From Coenobita brevimanus (lineage: Eukaryota; Arthropoda; Malacostraca; Decapoda; Coenobitidae), in the NCBI GenBank assembly GCA_032717465.1, contig CM064684.1, positions 2,311,001 to 2,375,000 of the forward strand: a DNA stretch of 64,000 bases, written 5' to 3'. The position numbers and the translations under genes are program-made. Within the stretch, counting starts at the first letter, position 1; each line of letters starts with the position of its first letter. Shown here in pieces: positions 23,363-34,465 of this stretch. The notes beneath the pieces were generated by a model. The model had not been told where the DNA came from and made no database searches. It was given only the letters and a program-made list of their open reading frames with translations.

Positions 23363-23859
23363 TATCCATCCATCCATCCATCATCCAATTCTACGTTGCC
23401 CCAAGAGGAGCGTAGGAGCCCGGGGCTAGGCAGTTGGTCCTGACATTTAAGATGAGAGTGACCAACCTCACTCATCCCTGAGTGGCATTATGTGAGCAAT
23501 AAACCCCAACCATCCCTTGGATATAAACCTCCACCGGCTCAATCAGATTGGAGCACAATAATTACCCACTAAACCACCAGGTGTCAAAATCTGGTTATAT
23601 GGTTACCACCCAGTGTAGTAAATGGTTTCCTGGTGCACAAGAAACCATTTGGCTTGTCACTCAGTGTAGAGTCACCCACAGGCAGAAGGAAGAGGAGAGA
23701 ATGAAGGAATGAAAGACAGAAGAGGGAGTGCAAAGTCACCCGTAGGCAGAAGGACGAGGAAAGAATGAAGGAAAGAAAGATAGAAGATGGGAGGAAAGAA
23801 GGATGGAGAAGAGGACAGGGCAGACACCTGAGAGCAGCACTACACTGAGTGGATGGTGA
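23363..23859 (-). repeat. SINE family A, copy 3
   Basis: About 500 bp. The longest (GGAT)n tail of the set is on the minus strand at 23363-23381. The A box GTGGTTTAGTGGG fits the Pol III consensus exactly. Confidence 0.78.
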
Positions 23860-24008
23860 GCACCCCCACCAACCACAAGACTATTATCCAAGGAGACTAA
23901 TTCTTATCTCATAGCTAAGGCTCACTGAAATTCACACAATCATCAGGCTGTCGAGTGGAAAATACCCACCAGGTGAAAGTACAGACTATAAATAGAAGGT
24001 AGCTTTAA

Positions 24009-24308
24009 CCCTTAAAGGTCGGTGCACGTTCTGGAACGTGTATCATGGGGACATCGGTCCCTGATTCAGGACGTTTAGACACTCTTACATTCTCAGCCAC
24101 TGCTCTACAATAAATAATCGTAGGACATTGGAACACCATTCATTTTAAAGTTAAAGAGTTGTACTTTGTTCGGTATAAAGACTTTTACAATAGGTATAAG
24201 AGTTTTCATACTGCAGAAGCAATTTTTGAAAATTACCCAATTTTGGCAAAAAAAAAAAATGCCTGCTTCTAACTGTCAATTTTATAAACAATACCCGACC
24301 CCAAGGGG
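24009..24308. mobile_element. 300-bp TTAA-flanked MITE, piggyBac-type
   Basis: TTAA at 24005-24008 and 24309-24312 bracket 300 bp. The ends CCCTTAAAGGTCGG and CCCCTTGGGGTCGG are imperfect inverted repeats. There is no coding capacity. It lies in the intron between exons 8 and 9. Confidence 0.7.
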
Positions 24309-24721
24309 TTAAACACCAGAGTTTGTACTGACTTCGTATTCTTGTTGACAGAGGCGACTCTTTAGCACATCATCTGTGGCAGTTTACTCCTGCCACTGCA
24401 TGCTAAACCTACAAAGAGAGGTTCATGTACTGCTGATCAACTTAAGCCTGCAGTCCACTGAGTTCAAGTTTCAGATGAATTTGGTGCTACAACTACAAAT
24501 GGTCTTCTCTATATTTGTGCACTAATACTACCATCATTATTTTCCTGAACAGTACTTACAGTAAATAAAATCAACATGAATGAATGAATGAATAAATATA
24601 AATACCATACACGAGAGTATTAAGCTGTAATACTGTATTTAAAACAAATTCCCCATGAGTACATTCTATAAAGCTTTCTCAGTTGCTGAGAACATGGGGC
24701 CAGAAGTGTACTTATGCTAAC

Positions 24722-24948
24722 CTGGGAGAGGCGGGAAAGCAGAAGCCTGGAGGTCAAACTGAGGTGGAGGTGGTGGTGGTGGCTGAGAGAGGTCCTGGTG
24801 GTGTGATCCGTTGGTCTTACTGGCATCGGCTGTGGGAGGCACTGATGGACCGGCACCCCCTGGACCCCGCTGACCTGGACCTCCACGTGGTCCGGGACCA
24901 CTGGGACCTTCTTCCTCCCTGCCCCGCGGCCGTCGTCGCAAACCTCGC
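24722..24948 (-). CDS. LARP4: LARP4 coding exon 8: RG-rich segment and FPPLPG motif
   Basis: Residues 774-849 plus one base of Gly850. It opens MRGLRRRPRGREEEGPSG, followed by Gly/Pro/Arg repeats, a run of Pro, and ends QFDLQASAFPPLPG. Vertebrate LARP4 has FDLLASNFPPLPG after a similar Arg-rich stretch, so this exon confirms orthology well outside the RNA-binding module. Phases match exon 7 (two bases plus G) and exon 9 (G plus GT). Acceptor CTTGAAG is weak. The donor is GTTAGC. Confidence 0.93.
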
Positions 24949-25790
24949 CTTCAAGGACAATACATAATACACTTTACAATCTTTCCTGGTGGTGTAGGGG
25001 AACACCTTCATGAAGGGGCACCAATATAACCACATAGCTAGCTTTGGCCAATAATGTGTTGGATGACAGACAAAAACTCTGCCACAATGTACAAAGCTAA
25101 ATAATACTAAGACATGCCACATCCAAACACCGCAAACAAGTAATAAACTGAATCACCATCATCAAGACCTTTCCTACCCCACCTTGGTCTATTGCCAGAA
25201 AAAACTGAGTGTGAGATACTATCCAAAGTTTGGCCAACTGAATAAACCACACTCCCATTAAGGTATTCATCATTGTTTACATGTCACATCATTCACAGAA
25301 GTCATGTAAACGCACATCATCCTGACTTGCCAAGCTGAGGATGGGATGAGGCAGGATCCTAAAAACAAGGAGAGGGAGAACTAGCGACAGCATGCCCAAT
25401 GAAGCAGACCAGACACTTGTTCACTCACCACTAAGCCCAAGAAATCCTCCCTCCTCACACGCCCATCTGCATTATTTACAAAGGCACTTCACATACTTCT
25501 GCCTGATAGTTTTTCTTTCCTTGTATTCTGGATCCTACCTCGCCCCATCCTTTGTAATGAAGATGTTAGCTGAGATGGACTGTTTGACTTTGACAGCTCA
25601 CTTCCAGGGTCTTATTAGATGTGACTCGGGAGATTTTGTAACTTACTTCAAGAATTTGCACATTACCTTATTAACCATTTATTTGTTACTACTACACTGA
25701 TATTTACAAAGATACAAGTAACATTACAGATGGCTAGTGTTATATGCACAATAAACTGCAAAGGATGTGGTGTTGCAAAACCTCCAATGT

Positions 25791-26009
25791 TCTATCTATC
25801 TATCTATCTATAGCCCGACGCCCTAATCCCGCAAAGGGTGGCCGCAGACAAAACGCCTCCAAGTCACTCTGTCACCCACCATTTGACTCCCCTCCCCCCA
25901 ACTCACCCCCCCCTCCCTCATATACCTCTCAACTCCATCCCTCCACCTCATCCTTGGTCTACCCCTCCCTCTCCCTCCCTCCACCTCACCTACATACACC
26001 CTCTTAGTC
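25791..26009 (-). repeat. 3' fragment of (TAGA)n-family retrotransposon
   Basis: On the minus strand it translates LTKRVYVGEVEGGRGRGRPR and then MRWRDGVERYMREGGVSW, ending in (GATA)n at 25791-25811. This is the C-terminal RT tail of the family, 5'-truncated. Confidence 0.85.
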
Positions 26010-26161
26010 AGTCCAATGTTACTCTGAATAAAATGCATAGTAATAGGTACCTTTAGAATGTAACATTATTACTGAAGGGGAAAAATAGGTAGGGTAACAA
26101 CAACAACAATAATAATAATAATAATAATAAATAATAGTAATAATAAAGTCACAGCACTTAC

Positions 26162-26950
26162 ATTGGCCTAGGCTGCTGTGGTTCCCTTGCCATGTGGTGG
26201 TGCGGTGGTGGATGGTGGTGATGGTAGTGGTCATATCCGCCACGGTGAGGTGGTGGCGGTGGTGGCCCCACCAATGGGTACTGGTGATGCCGGTGGGGTG
26301 GCGGCGGTGGTGGGGGATGGCCGTGGGGGGAGGGAGGTGGGATGAGGTGGGGGGCAGCAGGGGTGGCAGAGGGGGACTGGTGAGGGTCTGGAGTACCGGC
26401 AGTGTTGGTACTGGTGACAGTACTACTGGTGGGCACTGTACTGGTGGCAGTGGTGGTACTGGTGGATGGGGGTAGGGAAGCCTGGTTGGGTATACTGTTG
26501 GACCGGGTCGTCACCGTCACCACCTCTTTCTTGTCTCCCGCCAGAGTTGAGGGTTGACCCATGGGGGGGCTGAAGGAGGTGTACAGGCTGGACTGACTAG
26601 CTATGGAGAAATCACTATGAGCAAAGCTGTCTTGAGAGTTGCCACCACTGGCCCCTGCAGCGGTGTGTGGGGGAGGTGGGGGCGGTGGTGGAGGGGGTGT
26701 GGGTGCAACGGAGGGGGCTGCCGGGGAAGCCACCGGGGCCTGGTTGGGGGGCACCCGGTGAGAGCCCTGCGAGGGGGACTGCGGGGCGGGGGGACGCAGA
26801 TGGTGGCGCTGGTAGTGGCCGGGGTGTGGGGGGTTGTGGGAGCCCTGACCACTATTACCACCACCACCACCCTGACCGCCACCCCCACCACCACTGTTGT
26901 GCCGACCGTCACCCTTGTCGTACCTCCCGCCTTCACGGTGCTTTGAGTTT
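26162..26950 (-). CDS. LARP4: LARP4 coding exon 7: large Pro/Gly/His-rich low-complexity linker
   Basis: Residues 511-773 plus two bases of codon 774. It starts NSKHREGGRYDKGDGRHN after completing Arg511. It then runs through poly-Gly, a run of ten or more Pro, Ser/Thr-rich sequence and a His/Pro-rich end (YDHYHHHHPPPHHHMAREP). Acceptor CCCCTTCAG and donor GTAAGT fix it. No folded domain is visible. It is probably disordered, and the repeat-like codons suggest length variation between individuals. Long antisense frames here are shadows of the GC-rich coding sequence. Confidence 0.88.
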
Positions 26951-27489
26951 CTGAAGGGGACAAGACAGTAACTACAAATCAAAGCTAAAATATGCCAACT
27001 AGTCACATGACCATCACTCATCAAGCACACCTCATATTTATTTATTTCAGCAGCTTTCAGCAACTGCTGGGTAATAAGCAGCTAATTCTGGCATTTGCTA
27101 AAGTTTCCATTCCACAGAAAACAGTGTAGTATGGTCAACCTAAACTCTGTATGGGAATTCCTTGAGGAAACACGGCATCGTTTGACAAACTTGATTAAAT
27201 ACACTGCAAAATACTGACAAAACAATGCCTTCATTAATGGCTAACTAAACAATAATTCTGTGAGTCCACTGATACAGTATACACTACCTTCCAAGAAAAA
27301 TATCCCCCCCCCCTTTTTTTTTTAATTTCACACTGCAACCCTTCAGTATGACAGCTATAACATACCGGTACTGAGCTAAGTAAAATAGTACTGGAAGAGT
27401 AAAAATGTCAGATCTCTTAAAGGGGATGCAAGGAACAGCATGATGGAATGAAGAGGTGAGACAAACTGTGGCGCAAAAGCAGCAGCTAA

Positions 27490-28516
27490 CCATATAGTGA
27501 GTGGATGGGAAGCTTGGGCATACATGAAGTTTAAAGACGAAAAAGTGAGTACGCAGAGAGGAAGAGAGGTGAAAAGATTAGTATGTGAGAATAAGATGAC
27601 GGTGGATGAAGAATTTGGAAGGAATTTGAGTGTAAAGTGGAGGGAATGTAAGAAAATGTTCTGGAAAAAGGTAACGAGAGTTAGATAGGGTGATAAAGAA
27701 GTTAGTGGGGGAGTGAAAAGTAAAAGTGGTAGACTGATAGTGGAGAGGGGAAAAAAAGTGTGAAAATGAAAAGAACACTTTAAGGAACTGTTAAACATAG
27801 ACAATGAATGTAATGTAAGTGGCTGGGGAATGGCTGGCAAGGAGGACGTGAGAAAAGAGGAGAAAATCAGTTGGACAGAAGCAGTGGAAGCAATGAAGAA
27901 AATCAAAATGGGGAAAGCCCCAGGAACTGATGGAGTGTGTGGTGAAATGCGGAAGCATGGGCGAGAGACAGAAGTAGAATGGATATGGAAGATGTGCAGC
28001 TTGGCCTGGGAGGACAGTAGAGTCCCATATGATTGGAAATCAGGTATAATTAGTCCCCTGTACAAAGAAGTAAGGAAGTCTGTGGACACCAGAAATGAAG
28101 AGTGTATTGAGATGGTTTGGTCATGTGGAGGGAATGGAAGACAATAGAGTGGTGAAAAGAGTACTGTATATCTGAGCGAATTTGAAGCAGGGAGGAGGGG
28201 AGGTGGGGGGTGAGGAGGGGAGGTGTAGAGGTTGATGGAGCTGAGGGACAAACAGATCAAGCTGGCTGGATGAGTTTAGTGCAGAGAAGCACATAACCAG
28301 GGATTTGGCACTACTTTTTAACGTGACTGCATTCGGATTGACTATCAGATAGGTATATATGAAGCTACGGAATGTGGTGAAAGTTTTTTGGCCTATCTGA
28401 TGGAGCCAGGATGAGTGAATGGAAGTGTGGCCCACTGAATTGGGCAAACTATGCTGTCTGGACGTTGCTGTTCCTCACGCTACCCTAGGGTGGGAAAGGT
28501 CCAGATGATGATGATA
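27490..28516 (+). pseudogene. RTE-like retrotransposon with (GAT)n tail, internally deleted
   Basis: Frames read CENKMTVDEEFGRNLS, then ISWTEAVEAMKKIKMGKAPG and TDGVCGEM (fingers region with KAPGTDG), then VPYDWKSGIISPLYK. The sequence then jumps to the C-terminal MVWSCGGNGRQ region, so the palm with the catalytic aspartates is missing. The 3' end GGTGGGAAAGGTCCAGATGA matches 1030-1142. It lies sense to the plus strand, opposite to LARP4, in the exon 6-7 intron. Confidence 0.83.
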
Positions 28517-28536
28517 TCTCAAGAGCAAGAACTGAC

Positions 28537-28676
28537 CTCCTAGCGCCTGGGTAACGCATAGTGTGGTTGGTGGGAGGCTTGAAGGCAGCTTGGGGGGAGA
28601 GTCCATTGAATTGTAGGAAGCTGTTGATGTCGTAGAACCCGCCAGGCTGAGTCCACTGCATCACGTTGGGGTAAAA
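28537..28676 (-). CDS. LARP4: LARP4 coding exon 6
   Basis: Residues 465-510 plus two bases of codon 511. It encodes FYPNVMQWTQPGGFYDINSF and continues LQFNGLSPQAAFKPP to RYPGAR. The length and aromatic content resemble the Tyr/Pro/Trp-rich region after the RRM in LARP4 proteins. Acceptor TTGTTTCAG is good. The donor is the less common GTCAGT, a form used again at exon 9. A (GAT)n-tailed retrotransposon ends only about 20 bp into the following intron. Confidence 0.92.
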
Positions 28677-29486
28677 CTGAAACAAAAAATGCAGCTGTCG
28701 TCATTCTCCTGTGGGGAGGAAGGGAGGGAGGAACTTATATCCCCCCCCCTCTCTCTCTCTCTCTCATACCGGTATGCATTAGTGAAAGTACCTTACTGAT
28801 ATATACATTTTTTTTTCATTCAAAGATGTTCACTATTCACCATAATGAAAATGATTGCACTTTAACCTCTAAATCATGTTCCACGAGCATCCTACGCCAA
28901 ATGCAGTGTGCAAAATGAGGAATATCCATAACTGGTACATGGCAAGATGCTCACTCTTAAAAAAAATATATAAATGAACTGCATGGGGACACTACTATTG
29001 GTATTATCACTGTAGGCTGGTTTCAATTCTGCAGTCCACCACCATCTTCCATGCAGGGGAGACAGAAGAGAGATTGTTTGTATAATCAGACAGCAGTCAC
29101 CCTCTCTCTCTCTCTCTTTTAAATGCAAAGAAGAAGGAACCAAAGGCCAGTAGCCAACAAACTGTTCCCTCCAAGAAAAAACAAAGTCAAGATCCATTCA
29201 TTATTGGTGCTACCATGTGATGGGCATTAAAGGCAATACAGTGGTATTCAAAGCAGGTTTGAAGTTGATTCACTCAGCGCCTTTATTACACAGCTGCTGA
29301 TATCCGAGATCAATTTCTCTCTCTCTTTTTTTTTTTTTTTTTTAACCCATAAAGCATGAAGCAATGGCAACGTGTTAAACACCTATTTGCCTCACCATGC
29401 CATGTGCTATGTATTGAGGGTTTAATAGTTTTGTTCAATCTTCAAACAATCTGCAGCACAAACTGAATATGAGCATTATTACTTAC
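28677..29486. other. Intron 5 with CT microsatellites
   Basis: (CT)n tracts occur near 28749-28766 and 29103-29118, and a T run at 29328-29342. A TTAACCC motif sits at 29342. No insertion was recognised. Confidence 0.45.
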
Positions 29487-29804
29487 GAATGCTGCTGGCA
29501 TTGCTGTGGTCTGCGTGGAGTAGGTGTAGGAGTATGAGTTAGGCGTGACAGAGGACTGGGTGGAGTACATGAAGCGCTGGCCCCCTGGGTTGTTGTAGCT
29601 GTTGGCGGGGGCGGGGGTTGCCGGGCCACCATTCAGCCCAGCGGGACCTGGAGTGGGAGGGGCAGCACAGCCTTCCTTACCCTCTGCACCAGCACCACCA
29701 CCACCAGCACCTGCACCACCCTTGTTCCCATATGAGGGTAACACCGACAAACAACCAAGTCTTGACATTGGTTTGGTCTTTATTCTTGCAAGGATCGGTT
29801 TGTC
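29487..29804 (-). CDS. LARP4: LARP4 coding exon 5: RRM end and Gly/Tyr-rich linker
   Basis: Residues 359-464 (106 codons, phase 0 at both ends). It begins DKPILARIKTKP, the conserved end of the LARP4 RRM-like domain. It then diverges into MSRLGCLSVLPSYGN, a Gly/Ala-rich stretch, and a Ser/Thr/Tyr segment (NSYSYTYSTQTTAMPAAF). In vertebrates this position reads KAINTFF..., so the post-RRM segment is lineage-specific. Acceptor TTTCCAG and donor GTAAGT are strong. Confidence 0.94.
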
Positions 29805-30225
29805 CTGGAAAGAAAGTTCAGAATATAATCAAACTGGCACACTTCATCACCACTGTTCTAAATATGATGGTGACCGACAAACCACATTTTGACACTAGAA
29901 CCGTCTTAATTTTTTGTAAGGATTGGCCGGTACTGTACAAGTTTTCAAAGACTCTAAAAACAGCTCACCATAACCAACTCCCACTGAGAGATGTGGTGTC
30001 AAAGAAAAGCTCTGATTTGTCTCCTTTCCTCTCCCCCTTCCACTCACTCATGCTTAAGTCAATCTCTCAGTCTCCAATCTCTCCTAGTAATACAATAAAT
30101 AAAGGAAAACTAGCATATAAGCTTTACAGGCAGTACGGTACATTACTGGAAAGCGCAAATGTGAGTGCTAAAAAGGTACAGCAAACAACAGCGCTTTTGA
30201 AATATGAGTAATATTTTCCACTCAC
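29805..30225. other. Intron 4, no inserted element seen
   Basis: 421 bp of ordinary AT-rich intron. A plus-strand frame from 29618 across it is a shadow of exon 5. Confidence 0.5.
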
Positions 30226-30366
30226 CTTGAAAGTCTTGACAACGCCCCTAAGGTACCAGTAGGCTTTTTGTGCGTCTTCGTCGGACTCAAAGGTGACGTA
30301 CCAGGATGAGTTGTGGACAAACTCACAGGACACCAGCTTGGGGCACTCGTCACTCTTGAACATGGC
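30226..30366 (-). CDS. LARP4: LARP4 coding exon 4: RRM core
   Basis: Exactly 47 codons (residues 312-358), phase 0 at both ends. It encodes [19 protein letters not shown], then [20 protein letters not shown] and RGVVKTFK. The pattern CPK-x2-SCEF-x-HN-x2-WY-x-TFES-x2-DAQ-x-AY-x-YLR matches the RRM-like domain of LARP4 and LARP4B, including the RNP1-position strand WYVTFES. Acceptor TTTTCAG and donor GTGAGT are strong. Confidence 0.98.
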
Positions 30367-30519
30367 CTGAAAACAACCAGCGGAGTTTATTAGCAAACAA
30401 TGAACTATACAACACACAAAACAAGCTGTAATTTATTACTGAATGAACTGTAACACCTAGAAACTAGCAGAAATACAAAGCAAAACAAACACCATAATTT
30501 AACACAGGACTCCTAACAT

Positions 30520-32079
30520 GGGGTCCCTCCTGTTGTTCTCAAAAACTGTGCTTCTGTGCTTACACCCTGCCTAGGCAAACTATTTCGCCTTTGTCTGTCA
30601 ACTTGTACCTTTCCTTCTTGCTGGAAGTTTGCTCTCATTCAGCCAGTCCCAAAGAAGGGTGACCACTCCCAACCCTCCAACTATCGTCCAATTGCTTTAA
30701 CGTCCTGTATTTCAAAAGTTTTCGAATCAATTCTTAATAAAAAAATTTTAAGGCATCTTTCCTATCACAACCTTCTTTCCGATCGTCAGTATGGGTTCCG
30801 TCAGGGACGCTCCACTGGCGATCTTCTCACCTACCTTTCAGACTCCTGGTCATCCTCCTTTCGGGACTTTGGCGAAAGCTTTGCCATTGCACTTGACATC
30901 TCAAAGGCTTTCGATCGAGTCTGGCATAAATCTTTAATTTCCAAACTGTCCTCCTACGGTTTCTATCCTTCTATCTGTACCTTCATCGCTAGCTTCCTTT
31001 CTGGTCGTTCTATAGCTGCTGTCGTAGACGGCCATCGTTCTTATCCTAGATCTATCAACAGTGGTGTTCCTCAGGGCTCTGTCCTATCACCAACTCTCTT
31101 CCTTTTATTCATCAATGATCTTCTAAGCTGTACATCTAACTCTATCCACTCATACGCTGATGACTCCACCCTTCACCTTTCCATTCGGTTCCCGCAACGC
31201 CCATCTCAACAGTTACTTCAAGAAACAAGGGATGAGGCTATGGCACACCTAATGTCTGACTTGGCTCATATCTCTGACTGGGGTAAAAATAATATGGTTG
31301 TCTTTAATGCTTCTAAGACTCAGTTCTTACACCTATCAACCCGACAAAATCTTCCACAGGTATACCCACTAATGTTTAATAATATTCAGATTAATCCTGC
31401 ATCATCCTTGAACATGCTTGGGGTTTCATTTACTCGGGACTTATCTTGGAAAGATCATATTGCATCTCTTGTAAAATCTGCTTCCAAGAGATTGGGTGTG
31501 CTAAGCCGACTCCGCTCTTTCTTTACCCCTGCACAATTGTTGACTCTATACAGGGGTTTTATCCGCCCCTGTGTGGAGTACAACTCTCGTGTGGGGAGGC
31601 TCCCCACATACAGCTCTTCTCAATAGGGTGGAGTCAAAGGCTTTTCGTCTCATTAACTCTCCTCCTCTTACTGACTCCCTTCAACCTCTGTCTCTTCGCC
31701 GCACTGTTGCATCTTTATCTCTTTTCTATCGCTACTTTAATGGTCACTGCTCCTCTGAACTGTCTGCTTGCATTCCTCAACCTCTGACGGGCGCTTGTGG
31801 CACCCGTCTGGCAGCAAACTCTCATCCCTTTTCTGTCCAACTCTCTAATGCAAGAGTTAACCGTTACTCCCAGTCTTTCATTCATGCAACAGGTCAGCTC
31901 TGGAACTGTCTCCCTCTGTCTGTATTTCCTCCTGCCTATGATCTCCAGTCTTTCAAACGCAGTGTGTCCAGGCATCTCAAAATGATCGGATCTTGAATTT
32001 GGCTCTCTACTGTATTTTGTTTTTCTCTTGGAGGGAACTGTTACTGCGGGCTCATGGCCTTTGGTTCCTTCTTCCTCGC

Positions 32080-32119
<40 letters not shown>
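30520..32119 (+). pseudogene. CR1/jockey-like non-LTR retrotransposon, 5'-truncated, poly(A)-tailed
   Basis: A long reverse transcriptase frame reads PKKGDHSQPSNYRPIALTSC, QYGFRQGRSTGDLLTYLSD, IALDISKAFDRVWHKSL, SGVPQGSVLSPTLFLLFIND and SYADDSTLHL, the canonical RT blocks. The frame breaks near 31590 (apparent 1-nt loss) and resumes as WGGSPHTALLNRVESKAFRL up to a stop near 31996. A 37-bp poly(A) at 32083-32119 ends it. The endonuclease half is missing. It is plus-strand, opposite to LARP4. Relatively young, with only one clear disabling break. Confidence 0.93.
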
Positions 32120-32121
<2 letters not shown>

Positions 32122-32192
32122 TGGGTTGGGTTCCTCACTTGTAACACCATCTCTACATCTAACCAAAAATATAAAGAAACACTGGAGCTTAC

Positions 32193-32305
32193 CTCAATTT
32201 CGTTCACTGGTGTAGATTCTGGGATTTCCCTGAGAATGACAATACATCTCTTGTAGTTTGGTCTTACTCTACTCTGCTCCTCATCTAGCTGAACAAAGGG
32301 TGATT
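32193..32305 (-). CDS. LARP4: LARP4 coding exon 3: La motif end and first RRM strand
   Basis: Encodes residues 274-311. The peptide runs ESPFVQLDEEQSRVRP and then NYKRCIVILREIPESTPVNE. KRCIVILREIPE is the RNP2-like first strand of the LARP4 RRM, almost identical in wording to the family consensus. Acceptor TGTTCCAG and donor GTAAGC are good. The exon enters after one base of Glu274 and ends at phase 0. The intron before it (toward exon 2) contains a short (TAGA)n-type retrotransposon tail. The intron after it holds a CR1/jockey-like element. Confidence 0.97.
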
Positions 32306-32364
32306 CTGGAACACAGGACAAAACGCACATTACTCCAGCAGAATAGGCAGTGAAAATAAAGTCT

Positions 32365-32500
32365 GTCTATCTAACTATAGCCCGATGCCCTAATCCCGCA
32401 AAGGGTGGCTGCAGACAAAACGCCTCCAAGTCGCTCTGTCACCCATCATTTGACTGCCTTCAACCAACTCTCTCCCCCCTCCCTCATATACCTCTCAACA
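32365..32500 (-). repeat. 3' fragment of (TAGA)n-family retrotransposon
   Basis: GGGTGGCTGCAGACAAAACG and CCTCCAAGTCGCTCTGTCAC match the fragment at 25.8 kb. It is severely truncated and in the exon 2-3 intron. Confidence 0.8.
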
Positions 32501-33074
32501 AAATTATGGCAGATTTACCAGAACCTGAAATGGTCTTATTCCTATTTACATCTTCAAAGATAAATACATGAGAACTAAGGCATTTATTGTCAAGAATAAT
32601 CAAAACCTGAATAATTAACAGAGCCTGGGTCATCCTCTTCATTTTATTAACATCTACTAAGTTTATACTCAGTCTTTCAAATCAGAGAGAGCAGACATTT
32701 TTCTGACTAGCTATAGCCTTAATAAATCTCTACGATATAAAAGGCCTTTCCTAAGTAAAATTAAACTGCAGCAGTATGAACAAGAAACACTGCCCCTCTC
32801 CCCTCCTCAAGAGGGTATTACAATAGTTGCGGTGTTCGACTCTGAGGTTGTCATTATCGCACCCTGGCAACCTACCCATCAACTGTGCTTCCGATTTCAT
32901 GTATAATATAATACGTGTGATTCGTGTACATTATGTTCATGTATAATTATATTCGTGTATAATAATATGATTCATGTATAATACGAAATCAGATGCACTG
33001 TTGAAAGGTATGCTGCCAGGGTACAATAACATGAACCTCAGTCATGCACCACGACTATAACACAAACAATTTAC

Positions 33075-33211
33075 CTTTAAGAGCCTCCACAATTATACTG
33101 TGATCCTTGGTAATGTTCTTAAACTGCGAACAATTGGCCAAGATGAACACGGGAACGTACTGGTCGCTGTCCATCTGGGATATCAAGTATGGGTCGTTGC
33201 TCAGGTTTTCT
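33075..33211 (-). CDS. LARP4: LARP4 coding exon 2: La motif core
   Basis: Encodes residues 228-273, entering with two bases of Arg228 from exon 1 and leaving one base of Glu274. The peptide ENLSNDPYLISQMDSDQYVP is the diagnostic LARP4-type La motif: the SRENLS turn, then LISQMDSDQ, with Met where genuine La proteins have Phe. It continues VFILANCSQFKNITKDHS and ends VEALK. Acceptor TTTTTCAG and donor GTAAAT are clear. Together with exon 1 it forms the winged-helix RNA-binding fold. The intron separating it from exon 1 is about 10 kb and carries retrotransposons and a pogo-like element. Confidence 0.97.
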
Positions 33212-33489
33212 CTGAAAAAGAAAAATGGGTTAGTTTTCCCCTCTGAACACCTTATACAACTCCATTACAAATCACTGGACTAACCAAAGACCTGCTTCAA
33301 TAACATCCCTTTATAATTTTGCACAGTGACACTCTTTTCTCTTGGCCACTGTCAATTAAAAAGTTACTGCATCAACCACAAGAAGTTGAAATTTTATATG
33401 TGGGTAAAATGATATGCACAGCGTCAAAACTTGGCCTGTCACCCATCTGAGTTTTGGATGAAACGTACAGAAAACAAGCATCCCTTCTT

Positions 33490-34465
33490 CTATCTATCTA
33501 TCTATTGCCAGACGCCTCAATCCCGTTTGGGGTGGCCACAAACAAATCGCCTCCAAGTCGCCCTGTCCCCCGTCATTTCGCTCCCCTGCTCCCAACTCAC
33601 ACCCCCCTCTCTCATATACCTTTCCACCCCATCTCTCCATCTCATCCTCGGCCTCCCCCTCCCTCTTTCCCCCTCCACCTCACTTACATACACTCTCTTC
33701 GTCAGTCTTTCACCCTCCATCCTCTCCACATGGCCAAACCACCTCAGTGTGTTCCTCATAACGCTTCCCATCACATCCACATGAACACCACAACGCTCCT
33801 TTATATCCTCATTCGTCAGCCTGTCTCTCCATGTGACTCCACAGGCTCCTCTTCAATAACTCATTTCCACGGCTCTCACTCTTGACTTGTGTCCTTCCAA
33901 CAACGTCCAAGCTTCACTTCCGTACGTTAGAGTTGGTATCACAATACTGTCATGTAGTAACTTTTTCACTTCCATGCTCACTTCCCTGTTTCTTATCACT
34001 GCTTTCAAAGAACCAGCAACCTTTCTTCCCTGCTGTACCCTTTCAAGCACTTCACCCTCCAAACCTCCATCCTTACTCATCACACTACCCAAGTACTTAA
34101 ACGTACTCACATTTTCCAATTCCTCACCATCCAACCTCGCTGTACATTCACTGACTTCACCTCTCTCAAAGACCATCACTTTACTCTTCCCTACATTCAC
34201 TTTTAGATTCCGTTTCTTACACACTCTCTCAAACTCATCCACCAAGCCTTGCAGCTCCCTTTCGTCTTCACTCAACAACACAGTATCATCTGCAAACAAC
34301 AGTACAGGGAGTTTCCAAACACTATCCTCTCTCACCAGGGCCACTCCAACATCCACTACCCTACCTTGTACCTCTTTTATTACCCCATCCATGTACAGAT
34401 TGAACAACCATGGAGACATAACACATCCCTGTTTCAACCCAACTTTCGAAGAGAAAAATTCACAA
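33490..34465 (-). pseudogene. (TAGA)n-family retrotransposon, 5'-truncated with one frameshift
   Basis: On the minus strand it reads MKQGCVMSPWLFNLYMDGV, VLLFADDTVLLSEDEREL (catalytic FADD), KYLGSVMSKDGGLEGEVL, and after a frameshift near 33850 VRWFGHVERMEGERLTKRV-type sequence to its stop at 33517. A (GATA)n tract ends it at 33490-33505. It is very close in sequence to the copy at 60.3 kb. It inserted in the large intron between exons 1 and 2, sense to LARP4. Confidence 0.92.

Noticed and set aside
26194..26954. Plus-strand frames opposite exon 7
   Set aside because: Trp/Gly/Val-rich shadows of the Pro/His/Thr-rich coding strand.
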